This document shows positions 1-7,565 of a DNA stretch of 9,695 bases, in pieces (within the stretch, counting starts at the first letter, position 1; each line of letters begins with the position of its first letter). The stretch comes from an uncultured Kiritimatiellota bacterium (GTDB taxonomy: Bacteria > Verrucomicrobiota > Kiritimatiellia > RFP12 > UBA1067): the NCBI GenBank assembly GCA_934643865.1, contig CAKUCX010000090.1, positions 1 to 9,695 of the forward strand. The letters are read 5' to 3'. Both the position numbers and the translations under genes were made by a program. The notes below the pieces were generated by a model. That model was not told where the DNA came from and did not search any database. It saw only the letters and a program-made list of their open reading frames with translations.

Positions 1-11
1 ATGGCGGATTT

Positions 12-30
12 TTCACGCGACCCGCGTGAA
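12..30. repeat. Perfect 8-bp inverted repeat (3-nt loop)
   Basis: TTCACGCG is followed by ACC and then CGCGTGAA, a perfect 19-bp palindrome in the relatively AT-rich first 90 bases. The five T lie before the hairpin on the + strand, and on the minus strand A rather than T follows it, so it is not a normal intrinsic terminator in either direction. It looks more like a dimeric regulator operator or an isolated palindrome. The gene upstream is outside the window, so its role cannot be decided. Confidence 0.5.
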
Positions 31-119
31 CATTGGCTCAAACCGCGCTTTTCAAAAAATGAAGTGGCAAACTCGGGGTGTAGCATAGTTCGGGCCCCTC
101 GGGCGCAGCGGGAGGGGGG

Positions 120-149
120 TTGACACGGCGCGCGCGCGCATGGTACATT
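120..149 (+). promoter_or_regulatory. Candidate promoter of the htpX-like gene
   Basis: A perfect TTGACA (120-125) is followed after 18 bp by TACATT (144-149), which is preceded by TGG and so reads as an extended -10 (TGnTAnnnT). Transcription would start near 156, giving a leader of about 36 nt before the ATG at 192. No Shine-Dalgarno sequence is visible in that leader. The assignment rests on consensus matching only. Confidence 0.5.
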
Positions 150-191
150 ACCGCCCACGACAAACGCCGACTTCTGCTCTTGCTGCCTGCC

Positions 192-1094
192 ATGAAACGC
201 ATCTTCCTCTTCGTCGTCCTGAACTTCGCCGTCATGCTTGCGCTGATGGTGGCCTTTCACGTCGTCTGCGCCTTCCTGGGCGTCGATCCGAATGCGGCGT
301 TCGCGCATTCGGGCGGACTCGACCTGACGGCTCTCGCCGTCTTCTCGCTCATCTGGGGCATGGCGGGCGGTTTCATTTCGCTCCTCATCTCGAAGCCGAT
401 GGCGAAGTGGTCCGTAGGGGCGCGGACGATCGACGGCACCGAAGGGCCGGCCGAGCGATGGCTCGTCGAGACGGTGCGCGCGCTTGCCGAGCGCGCGCAC
501 GTGCGGATGCCGGAGGTCGCGATCTACCACGGCTCCGCCAACGCCTTCGCGACGGGCGCGTTCCGCAACCATGCGCTCGTCGCCGTCTCGGACAGCATCA
601 TGGAACAGATGTCGCGCGAGGAGCTGCGCGCCGTCCTGGGGCACGAGATGAGCCACGTCGCGAACGGCGACATGGTGACGATGACGCTCCTCCAGGGCGT
701 CCTCAACGCCTGCGTCCTCTTCCTCTCCCGCGTCGTCGCCTACCTGGCCTCGAACGCGCTTTCCCGCGACGACGGACGCCGGCGCGGCTCCAGCGGCCTC
801 TACTACCTCGTCTACTACGTGCTGCAGATCCTGCTCGGCTTCGTCGCCTCGCTCGTCGCGATGTGGTATTCCCGCCATCGCGAGTTCGCCGCCGACGCCG
901 GAAGCGCGCAGCTGCTGGGCACGCCCTCTTCGATGATCGCCGCGCTCCGCCGCCTGGGGCATCTCGAACCCGGCGTCCTGCCGGATTCCATCAAGGCCTT
1001 CGGCATCAACGGGCGGCATGCTTCGCTCTTCTCGACCCACCCGTCCCTCGAAGACCGCATCGCGGCGCTCGAAAACCTCTCGCGCGGCATCTGA
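192..1094 (+). CDS. htpX: HtpX-type membrane zinc metalloprotease (M48)
   Basis: This is a 300-residue integral membrane protease of the M48B HtpX family, which acts in the inner membrane to cut misfolded or damaged membrane proteins with the catalytic site facing the cytoplasm. Two hydrophobic helices lie at about residues 4-26 and 46-67. The zinc site is HEMSH (H151, E152, H155), continuing as VANGD, and the third ligand is E231 in the REFAADA motif. Two further hydrophobic segments (roughly 166-187 and 205-226) lie between these motifs, as is typical. Length and order match full-length HtpX (about 285-300 residues). The ATG at 192 is chosen because it opens directly with the first membrane helix (MKRIFLFVVLNF); the same frame extends back to a TTG at 120, but that TTG is part of the -35 box. 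No ribosome binding site is evident. The C-terminal TH-P-S-L-EDRI stretch is also typical of the family. Confidence 0.95.
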   Translation: MKRIFLFVVLNFAVMLALMVAFHVVCAFLGVDPNAAFAHSGGLDLTALAVFSLIWGMAGGFISLLISKPMAKWSVGARTIDGTEGPAERWLVETVRALAERAHVRMPEVAIYHGSANAFATGAFRNHALVAVSDSIMEQMSREELRAVLGHEMSHVANGDMVTMTLLQGVLNACVLFLSRVVAYLASNALSRDDGRRRGSSGLYYLVYYVLQILLGFVASLVAMWYSRHREFAADAGSAQLLGTPSSMIAALRRLGHLEPGVLPDSIKAFGINGRHASLFSTHPSLEDRIAALENLSRGI

Positions 1095-1129
1095 CGCGCC
1101 GGAACGCCCGGGCGCCTCCCGCGCGCGGC

Positions 1130-1158
1130 GTGACGTCCGGCGTGGATTGTGCTATACT
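1130..1158 (+). promoter_or_regulatory. Promoter placing transcription start at the ATG
   Basis: GTGACG (1130-1135; four of six to TTGACA) is followed by a 17-bp spacer and TATACT (1153-1158), preceded by TGC to give an extended -10. The expected start of transcription is about 1164-1166. The next gene begins with ATG at 1166 or 1169, so its mRNA would have essentially no leader, in keeping with the lack of a Shine-Dalgarno sequence. Confidence 0.65.
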
Positions 1159-1165
1159 CGCCTGC

Positions 1166-2119
1166 ATGATGCCCGAAGCAAAAGCCGTTTTCCTGTGGGG
1201 AACGCCGGACGACGTGCGCGCGCGCACGGAGGCGTCGGTTCCCTCGTTCCGCCTCTGCCGCCCCGAGGGGGACCTCCCCCCGGTCGCGCTGCCGTTCTGC
1301 GCGCCGAACGCGCGGCCGCTGCGCCCGATCCTGCGCGGCGGGCGCGTCGTCGCGAACGTCTTCGAGGACGACGACGCCCGCTACCTGCTCGCGGCGGGCG
1401 TCCTGCCGGCCGACCTCGCCGCGCCGCGCGGCGCGCAGGCGGCGTCCGTCTTCGTGGAGCTGGAGAAGATCCTCGCCGAGGAGGGGATGGCCTACGCGGA
1501 CGTCGTGCGCACGTGGCTCTACATCGACCGCGTCTGCGACTGGTACGGCGAGTTCAACGCGGCGCGCTCCGCCTTCTTCGAGAGCCGCAAGGTCTTCGAG
1601 ACCTTCCTGCCGGCCTCCACGGGCATTGGCTGCGGCAACCTCGACGGGGCCGCCCTCACGCTCGGCGCCATCGCGATGCGGCCGAAGCGCGCGGGCGTCC
1701 ATGCGGAGATCGTCGCATCTCCCCTCCAGGCGCCGGCGATGGCCTACAAGTCGAGCTTCAGCCGCGCGGCGGAGATCGTCACGCCCGAGACGCGCCAGCT
1801 CTTCATCAGCGGCACGGCCTCCATCAAGCCGAACTCGCACGACGTCGCCTACGTCGGCGACATCGAGCGGCAGGTCGCCTGCACGATGCGCGCCGTGCAG
1901 GCGATCCTCGAAAGCCGGGGCTATGGCTGGACGGACGTCACGCGCGCGATCGTCTACCTGAAGCGGCCCGAATACCGCGCGGCCTGGCGCGCCTGGCTCG
2001 CCGCGCACGGCCTGCCCGCGGCCTTCGCCGCCGAGACGGTCTGCGACGTCTGCCGCGACGAATGGCTCTTTGAAATCGAGGCCGACGCGCTGAAGGGCGC
2101 GGGGCCGCGCAAGATCTAG
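1166..2119 (+). CDS. Tandem RidA/YjgF-like protein, chorismatase-like architecture
   Basis: This 317-residue protein (316 if the second ATG at 1169 is used) contains what look like two RidA/YjgF-type units. The first covers about residues 85-172: a helix with VFVELEKILAEEGM, a strand with VVRTWLYID, then NAARSAFFES and PASTGIG. The second covers about 190-310: LFISGTASI, a helix with RAVQAILESRGYGW, VTRAIVYLK and a final CRDEWLFEIEA strand. Single RidA proteins are about 130 residues and hydrolyse reactive 2-aminoacrylate-type imines. A longer two-part protein with PASTGIG and a terminal E-I-E strand recalls the FkbO/Hyg5/XanB2 chorismatase group, which cleaves chorismate to hydroxybenzoates or a cyclohexadiene diol. 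That specific function is an inference from layout; catalytic residues could not be aligned here. It has its own promoter, and the helicase gene starts 87 bp downstream with no obvious promoter or terminator between, so read-through is likely. Confidence 0.75.
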   Translation: MMPEAKAVFLWGTPDDVRARTEASVPSFRLCRPEGDLPPVALPFCAPNARPLRPILRGGRVVANVFEDDDARYLLAAGVLPADLAAPRGAQAASVFVELEKILAEEGMAYADVVRTWLYIDRVCDWYGEFNAARSAFFESRKVFETFLPASTGIGCGNLDGAALTLGAIAMRPKRAGVHAEIVASPLQAPAMAYKSSFSRAAEIVTPETRQLFISGTASIKPNSHDVAYVGDIERQVACTMRAVQAILESRGYGWTDVTRAIVYLKRPEYRAAWRAWLAAHGLPAAFAAETVCDVCRDEWLFEIEADALKGAGPRKI

Positions 2120-2206
2120 CCCTGCGGCCGCGACGGCGCGCCCCGCGCCCCGCCGCGAAGCCGCCGCCGGCGCCCGTGCCGGAAGGCCATTCAGCCGAGA
2201 AGCGAC

Positions 2207-4315
2207 ATGATCGATTTCAAGAAAGCCCTCAACCCCGAGCAGTGCGCCGCCGCGACGGCGCCGGACGGCCCGATGCTCGTCCTCGCCGCCGCCGGGACGG
2301 GCAAGACCCGCACGCTCGTCCACCGCGTCGCCTACCTCGTCGAGCAGGGCGTGCCGCCCGAGCGCATCCTCCTGCTGACGTTCACGAACCGCGCCGCGCG
2401 CGAGATGCTGGAGCGCGCCGAGACGCTCGTGCCCGGCATGGGCGGCGTGTGGAGCGGTACGTTCCACCACGTGTGCGCCCGCTTCTTGCGCCAGTACGGG
2501 TCCTCGCTCGGCTACAAGCCCGGCTTCGCGATCCTCGACGAGGACGACCAGAAGAAGATCATGGGCCAGTGCGTCAAGGAGCACGTCAAGCAGGTGAAGG
2601 ACTTCCCGAAGAAGGAGTTCCTGCTCAAGCTCGTGAGCGACGCGGCGAACGCCCAGCGCAGCCTCGAACAGGTCGTGCAGGGCTACCAGACGAAGATGGC
2701 CATCGACGCGCCGCTCGTCCTCGCGGTCTGCCGCGCCTACGGGGAGAAGAAGCGGGAACTCGGCGCGATGGACTTCGACGATCTGCTCGTGAACGGGCTG
2801 CGTCTGCTGGAGGAGAACGACCGTGTGCGCGAATTCCTGCAGGAGCACTTCCTGCACGTCCTCGTCGACGAGTACCAGGACACGAACACGCTCCAGTCGC
2901 AGTTCACGGACCTCCTCGCCGCGAAGCACCGCAACATCATGGTCGTGGGCGACGACTTCCAGTGCATCTACACCTGGCGCGGTGCGCAGTTCGAGAACAT
3001 CATGAACTTCCCCTCGCACTGGGACGGCTGCCGGATCGTCAAGCTGGAGCGCAACTACCGCTCGATGGCGCCGATCCTCGACGTCGCGAACTGCGTGATG
3101 AAGGACGTCCAGCACCAGTTCGAGAAGACGCTGCGGCCCTTCCGCACCGGCGCCGCCCCGAAGCCGCGCCTCTACCACGTCTACGACGGACGCGCCCAGG
3201 CCGAGGCGATCCTGCGCCTCGTGAACACGATGCGGCAGAACGGCATCGCCTACAAGGACGTGGCGATCCTCTACCGCTCGCACTACACGTCGATCGACAT
3301 CCAGATGGCCCTCACGCGAAGCCGCGTGCCGTTCCGCATCACGAGCGGCGTGGGCGTCTTCGAGCAGCTGCACGTGAAGGACGTCCTCGCCTTCCTGCGC
3401 CTCTGCGTGGACCCGACCTCCGAACTCAGCTTCCTGCGGCTCGTCGAACTGCTGCCCGGCGTGGGCGAGACCTCCGCGCGCAAGTACTGGCGGAACCTCG
3501 GCGGCTCCTTCGACGCGACGAACCCGAAGGCGCGCGCGGACCTCGACGCGCTCATGTGCGCGAGGGGCAAGGAGGGTTGGGGCAAGATCGCCCAGGCGTT
3601 CGCGCGCGCGCCGGAACACCTCGCGGCGCATGAGGACCGCCGCCTCATCGAGGACTTCACCGAACTTTTCTACGCGGACCACCTGCGCCGGGCGTTCGAG
3701 ATGGAGGACGCGGAATCGCGCCTCGAAGACCTCGGTGAACTCATGGCCCAGATCGCGACCTCCCCCGGCGGCCTGAAGCAGTTCCTCGACGAGGTCGCCC
3801 TCATGACGAACCTCGACGCGAAGGCGCGGGACGGTCTGCCCGAGGACCACCTCACGCTCACGACCGTCCACCAGGCGAAGGGCATGGAATGGCCCGTCGT
3901 GATCCTCCCGTGGCTCTCCGACACGGTCTTCCCGAGCGCGCGCGCCGTCGAGGAGGGCAACCTCGCCGAGGAGCGCCGCCTCTTCTACGTGGCCGTCACC
4001 CGCGCGCGCGACCGCCTCTACCTGTGCGTGCCGCGCGCGAAGAAGACGGCGGACGGCGGGCTCTTCCCCGTCGAACCCTCGATGTTCGTGCGCGAGATCC
4101 CAAAGAACCTCGTTGAGGAACAGACGCTCTACTCCACCGACCACGGTTTCGGCGGCGACGCGGGGGCGCGGCGGCGCGGGTATGACGACGACGACGACGG
4201 CGGCTGGGGCGGCGGTTACACAGGTGGTTGGGGCGGCCGCCGCAGCGGCGGATTCGGTGGCGGCGGCGGACGCGGGACGTCGAAGCCGGTCTATACGACG
4301 ACGTGGAGGCGCTGA
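2207..4315 (+). CDS. UvrD/PcrA/Rep-family helicase with Gly/Arg-rich tail
   Basis: This is a 702-residue superfamily 1A DNA helicase. Its motifs occur in order: Q motif LNPEQ; Walker A AAGTGKT with K33; motif Ia LLTFTNRAAREM; Ib GTFHHVCARFL; Walker B LVDEYQD (D221-D225); motif III VGDDFQCIYTWRGA (248-260, with Cys where Ser is usual); IV LERNYRS (N283); IVa VAILYRSHY; V TVHQAKGMEW (H555); VI EERRLFYVAVTRARDR (from E589). The family unwinds DNA 3' to 5' in repair and replication restart. Length is close to Rep, UvrD and PcrA, but the C-terminal end differs. After about residue 642 there is no recognisable Tudor-like RNA polymerase-binding module; instead there are five Asp (GAC codons at 4184-4198), then GGW/GGY/GGR repeats and a basic end. 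The ATG at 2207 starts right before the Q motif and lacks a strong ribosome binding site. Its TGA shares one base with the next ATG. UvrD, PcrA and Rep cannot be separated by eye. Confidence 0.93.
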   Translation: MIDFKKALNPEQCAAATAPDGPMLVLAAAGTGKTRTLVHRVAYLVEQGVPPERILLLTFTNRAAREMLERAETLVPGMGGVWSGTFHHVCARFLRQYGSSLGYKPGFAILDEDDQKKIMGQCVKEHVKQVKDFPKKEFLLKLVSDAANAQRSLEQVVQGYQTKMAIDAPLVLAVCRAYGEKKRELGAMDFDDLLVNGLRLLEENDRVREFLQEHFLHVLVDEYQDTNTLQSQFTDLLAAKHRNIMVVGDDFQCIYTWRGAQFENIMNFPSHWDGCRIVKLERNYRSMAPILDVANCVMKDVQHQFEKTLRPFRTGAAPKPRLYHVYDGRAQAEAILRLVNTMRQNGIAYKDVAILYRSHYTSIDIQMALTRSRVPFRITSGVGVFEQLHVKDVLAFLRLCVDPTSELSFLRLVELLPGVGETSARKYWRNLGGSFDATNPKARADLDALMCARGKEGWGKIAQAFARAPEHLAAHEDRRLIEDFTELFYADHLRRAFEMEDAESRLEDLGELMAQIATSPGGLKQFLDEVALMTNLDAKARDGLPEDHLTLTTVHQAKGMEWPVVILPWLSDTVFPSARAVEEGNLAEERRLFYVAVTRARDRLYLCVPRAKKTADGGLFPVEPSMFVREIPKNLVEEQTLYSTDHGFGGDAGARRRGYDDDDDGGWGGGYTGGWGGRRSGGFGGGGGRGTSKPVYTTTWRR

Positions 4316-4317
4316 TG
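4305..4317 (+). promoter_or_regulatory. Shine-Dalgarno and TGATG coupling site
   Basis: GGAGG (4305-4309) lies 5 nt before the ATG at 4315, and this ATG shares its A with the helicase stop codon (TGATG). This is a classic stop-restart arrangement and fixes the start of the membrane-protein gene, whose open frame extends further back to 4228. It is one of only two clear ribosome binding sites in the window. Confidence 0.8.
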
Positions 4318-6228
4318 AGGACGTTCCTGAGAAAACCCGCCGTCGTGGCGTTCCTCCTCTTCTCGGGCGTCTACGCGCTCGCGCTTGCGGCGGTCTTCTG
4401 GGGGGCGTGGCCGCTCGACAAGGTGCCGGTCGCGCCGGACTGCCAAACGACCTTTGCCGTGGACGACGCCGCGCGGTGGCTGCGCGAGGTCTGGGCGGGG
4501 AAGGACGTCGTCCCCTCGGACCTTATGCACGTCGCGGGCGGCAGGTACGTCTGGATGGAGTTGCAGTTCGCTCTCGCCGCGTGGCTCGCCGCGCTCGGCG
4601 TCGCGTTCTACCTGCGCGGGCGGCGGCTTTCGTACGTCGCGAGCTACGGCGGCGGCGCGGCCTTCGGGCTCATGGGCTACTGCTTCACGCTCTTCTCGGC
4701 GGGGCACCTGGGGTGGTTCGTCTGGCTCATGTACGGGCCGTTCGCCTTCGGGCTCGTCGACCGGTGCGTGCGGAAGGGGAAGTGGCGCAACTGGGCGCTC
4801 CTCGGGGCCGTCCTCGCCTGGGCGAGCGCGCGCCAGCCCGACCTCTGGCTGCTCTTCACGCTCCTGACGGCCGCCTACGGCGTCTGGTGTCTCGTCCGCG
4901 AGCGGAAGACGCTCCGCTGGGGGCGCCTCGCCGCCGGCGTGGGCCTTGTCGCCGCCGTCGCGCTCCTCGTGGGAAGCCCGCAGTTCGGCCGCGCGATCTT
5001 CCACGAGATCGCGGGGCGCGAGAAGCAGATCGCCGCGACGACCGCCACGGGGGCGGCGGCGCAGACGGCGGAGGACCCCGCCGTGCGCGCGAAGGCGCGC
5101 GAGGAGCGCTGGCTCTTCTGCACGAGCTGGTCCCTGCCGCCCGAGGACACGCTGGAGTTCGCGATCCCGGAGATCCACGGCGGGTCGAACGATCCGCGCG
5201 TCTACCAGAAGCCCGGCAACAGGCCGTACACGGGCCGCCTCGGCCAGCACGGCATCGTGCCGCCGGGGGGCGGCGGGCGCCATCCCGTCACGGGGGAACC
5301 GCTCAAGGCGGGGGACGAATACTGGCTGCCGTATCGCCAGCACGCGCTTTACTTCGGCATCCTGACGCTCGTCCTCGCCGCCGTGGGCGGGGCGGGGTGG
5401 ACGTATCTGCGGCGGCGGCCCGTCGTCGCGTCCGCCGATCCGGCGGCCTGCGCGGCGGCGTTCGCCGACGTGCCGTTCTGGCTCGGCGCGGCCGGGGTCG
5501 CCTACCTCTGCGCGCTCGGCGGCTTCACGCCGTTCTACCGCCTCGTCTTCCTGTTGCCGTTCGGGGACCTGATCCGTTGCCCGGTGAAGTTCGTGCATCT
5601 GCTGGAATTCTGCGCGGCCGTCCTCGCGGGCTGCGGCATCGAGTTCCTGCGCGTGCGCTTTGGCGCGGGGCGCGCGTGGGTGGCGCCCGCGCTCGCGTGC
5701 GTCGCCGCGCTCAACGTCTTCGACCTCGCGCGCGTGGACGCGAAGTACCTCGCCGTCGAGGACGTCGCGTTCCAGCGCGCGGAGAACGCGGCGGCGGAGA
5801 CGGTGCGCGCCCTCGGGGGCGGGAAGGTCTACGTCGCCGTCGCGCCGCAGGAGGGGGGGCGGCTCATCCGCGATTCGCTCGGCCTCCATCTCGTCGAGAC
5901 GGCCGAGCGCCTGGACGCGCCCGAGGTCCGCTTCGTCCTCGCGAACGGGACCGCGCTCAGGAACGACCAGGCCCTCGGCGCGCGGATGAAGAGCGGGGCC
6001 GTGAAGGCCGTCGGCATGTACACGCTCTCGACGAAGGCGGGCATCCGGGCCGCGCCGCAGGCGCGCGCCGCGCTCGCCCTCTTCCAGGTCGACGGCGTCC
6101 CCGCGCCCGTGCCGCCGGAACGTCCGGCCCCCGACCGCGGTGCGCAGGCACGGGTTCTCGTCTCGGTCCTCGCGTCGCTGGGCATTGCCGGATGGGCTCT
6201 CGTGGGGGGCGTGCGGCGGGCGCGATGA
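4315..6228 (+). CDS. Multi-pass membrane protein, possibly YfhO/GT-C-like
   Basis: This is a 637-residue integral membrane protein of uncertain function. Hydrophobic segments lie at about residues 9-31 (FLLFSGVYALALAAVFW), 83-98, 108-125, 130-147, 160-190 and 205-222. A soluble loop of roughly 120 residues follows (about 225-345, with conserved-looking WSLPPEDTLEF and DEYWLPYRQHALYFG). A second membrane block runs to about residue 480, then a soluble tail of about 130 residues and a final membrane helix near the end (VLVSVLASLGIAGWALVGG) with basic residues outside it. An R-C-P-V-K-F sequence at 421-426 between membrane helices recalls the R-x-P-x-(K/R)-F loop of YfhO-type and related GT-C-fold proteins that act on lipid-linked sugars. 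That link is tentative. It is translationally coupled to the helicase before it and overlaps the transporter gene after it by 4 nt, so it sits in one operon, although the helicase link may reflect only gene packing. Confidence 0.7.
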   Translation: MRTFLRKPAVVAFLLFSGVYALALAAVFWGAWPLDKVPVAPDCQTTFAVDDAARWLREVWAGKDVVPSDLMHVAGGRYVWMELQFALAAWLAALGVAFYLRGRRLSYVASYGGGAAFGLMGYCFTLFSAGHLGWFVWLMYGPFAFGLVDRCVRKGKWRNWALLGAVLAWASARQPDLWLLFTLLTAAYGVWCLVRERKTLRWGRLAAGVGLVAAVALLVGSPQFGRAIFHEIAGREKQIAATTATGAAAQTAEDPAVRAKAREERWLFCTSWSLPPEDTLEFAIPEIHGGSNDPRVYQKPGNRPYTGRLGQHGIVPPGGGGRHPVTGEPLKAGDEYWLPYRQHALYFGILTLVLAAVGGAGWTYLRRRPVVASADPAACAAAFADVPFWLGAAGVAYLCALGGFTPFYRLVFLLPFGDLIRCPVKFVHLLEFCAAVLAGCGIEFLRVRFGAGRAWVAPALACVAALNVFDLARVDAKYLAVEDVAFQRAENAAAETVRALGGGKVYVAVAPQEGGRLIRDSLGLHLVETAERLDAPEVRFVLANGTALRNDQALGARMKSGAVKAVGMYTLSTKAGIRAAPQARAALALFQVDGVPAPVPPERPAPDRGAQARVLVSVLASLGIAGWALVGGVRRAR

Positions 6229-7565
6229 AGACGCGGGAACTCGCCTACTGCGGGCTCTTCGGGTCGCTGGCCCTGGCGCTGCCGACGCTCGTCCATGCGT
6301 GTGGTTTCGCGGGGGCTTTGCTGCTGCCGATGTACTGGCCGCTTGTCACGCTCGCGTTTCTCGTGTCGACGCGGCGGGCGGTCCTGGTGGCGGCGTGCGT
6401 GCCGTGGGCGGGCGCGTGCCTGACGGGGATGCCGCTCCTGTGGCCGCCGCTCGCGGCCGTGCTGAGCGTGGAGCTCGCCGTGCAGGTGGGGGCGCTGGGG
6501 ATTTTCCGGACGTGGCGGGGACGGCGGGGCGTGCTGTCGATGGGGAGCGTCCTGGCGGGACTGCTGGGCGTCCTGGTGGCGGGGCGCTTCCTCCATGCGG
6601 GACTGATCTGGCTGGTGGCGCAGGCGTTCCCGCAGCTGCCGGCGGGCGTCGTGGCGTCCGCCTCGCTCCTCGCGGGAGGACCGGGCGTCATCGTGATGCT
6701 CGTCTTCGTGCCCGTTTTCGTTGGGTCGCTCGCCCGGCGCGATGGCGTCTGCGAGGTCCGTTTCCTGAAGGCGCTCCGGCGGCTGCACCTACCCGAGGGC
6801 GTGGTGCTCGTCTGCGCGCAGGCGCTGCGGTGGTTCGAGGCGCTGGGCCGCGACGCGGAGATGCTGGCGCGGGCGCTTGAACTGCGGCGGGCGGCGCGGG
6901 GACGGCAGGGCGGCGCGCCGCGCGCGGGGGCGTGCGTCCGCGTGCGGCAGCTGCGGGTCCAGTATGCCGGCGCGTCAGAGGCGGCGTTGGCGGTGGCGGC
7001 GCTGGACGTCGCGCCGGGCGAGCGGGTGGCGCTCGTGGGGCCGAACGGCAGCGGCAAGACAACGCTCCTCTCGGTGCTGGCGGGGTGCGTGGACTACACG
7101 GGCGACGTGACGGTAGAGGGGGAGGCACCGAAGGGCCGCACGTTGCGGAACGTGCGGCGGCGGCTCGGCGTCCTCTTCGAGAATCCGGACGACCAGTTCC
7201 TCTTCCCGACGGTGCGGGAGGACGTGGGATATGCGCTCCGGGGGCTTCCGCACGAAGAGATGGAGCGGCGCGTCGATATGCTTCTCGCGGACCTCGGGCT
7301 TCCGACGGCGAACCGGCCCATCGCCGCGCTTTCGCGCGGTCAACGCCAGCGTGTCGCGCTCGCGGGCGTGCTGGCGGCGGAGCCGGACCTGCTCCTCCTG
7401 GACGAACCGACGGCCGCGCTCGACGAGGCCGAGAAGCGGCGGCTCGTGGACGTGCTGTGCGCCACTCCGGCGACCCTGCTCGTCGCCACGCACGACCGCG
7501 CCTTCGCGGCGGCGCTCTGCCCGCGCGTCGTGGACCTGGGCGAATCGGCCGGCGCGTTCACCTGA
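6225..7565 (+). CDS. Single-chain ECF-type transporter: S-like, EcfT-like and EcfA parts
   Basis: This 446-residue protein appears to join three parts of an energy-coupling-factor vitamin/metal transporter. Residues 1-172 form about six hydrophobic helices opening with MKTRELAYCGLFGSLALALP and continuing GALLLPMYWPL, a pattern I associate with substrate-binding S components. Residues 177-226 (FLKALRRLHLP, then AQALRWFEAL and ALELRRAARG) resemble the coupling-helix segment of EcfT/CbiQ, which ends in an A-R-G motif. From about residue 235 an EcfA/CbiO-type ATPase follows: Walker A GPNGSGKTT (K278), Q-loop ENPDDQFLF (Q324), signature LSRGQ (369-373, Arg for the usual second Gly), Walker B LLLLDEPTAALD (D393, E394) and H-loop H423. 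A separate EcfT membrane domain and second ATPase are absent here, so the chain would have to dimerise or use partners elsewhere. The start overlaps the previous stop (ATGA). Substrate is unknown and no riboswitch is visible. The N-terminal domain could instead be a diverged EcfT membrane domain. Confidence 0.85.
   Translation: MKTRELAYCGLFGSLALALPTLVHACGFAGALLLPMYWPLVTLAFLVSTRRAVLVAACVPWAGACLTGMPLLWPPLAAVLSVELAVQVGALGIFRTWRGRRGVLSMGSVLAGLLGVLVAGRFLHAGLIWLVAQAFPQLPAGVVASASLLAGGPGVIVMLVFVPVFVGSLARRDGVCEVRFLKALRRLHLPEGVVLVCAQALRWFEALGRDAEMLARALELRRAARGRQGGAPRAGACVRVRQLRVQYAGASEAALAVAALDVAPGERVALVGPNGSGKTTLLSVLAGCVDYTGDVTVEGEAPKGRTLRNVRRRLGVLFENPDDQFLFPTVREDVGYALRGLPHEEMERRVDMLLADLGLPTANRPIAALSRGQRQRVALAGVLAAEPDLLLLDEPTAALDEAEKRRLVDVLCATPATLLVATHDRAFAAALCPRVVDLGESAGAFT

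Noticed and set aside
1..123. Open frame from base 1 to the TGA at 121-123
   Set aside because: Forty codons without recognisable motifs, running over a palindrome and the htpX -35 box; base composition is less GC-rich than the genes. It could be the tail of an upstream gene, but nothing supports that.
140..1165. Upstream extension of the RidA-like frame to 140
   Set aside because: The frame is open, but the extension overlaps htpX and has Arg/Ala-rich shadow composition; promoter and domain start point to 1166.
2167..2182. Small hairpin CCGGC/GCCGG between the RidA-like and helicase genes as a terminator
   Set aside because: Only 5 bp of stem and no T tract follows.
815..4144. 1109-codon open frame on the minus strand spanning three genes
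   Set aside because: It is antisense to well-identified htpX, RidA-like and helicase genes, has a repetitive Arg/Val/Glu/Ala/His composition typical of the reverse frame of GC-rich codons, and shows no family motifs.
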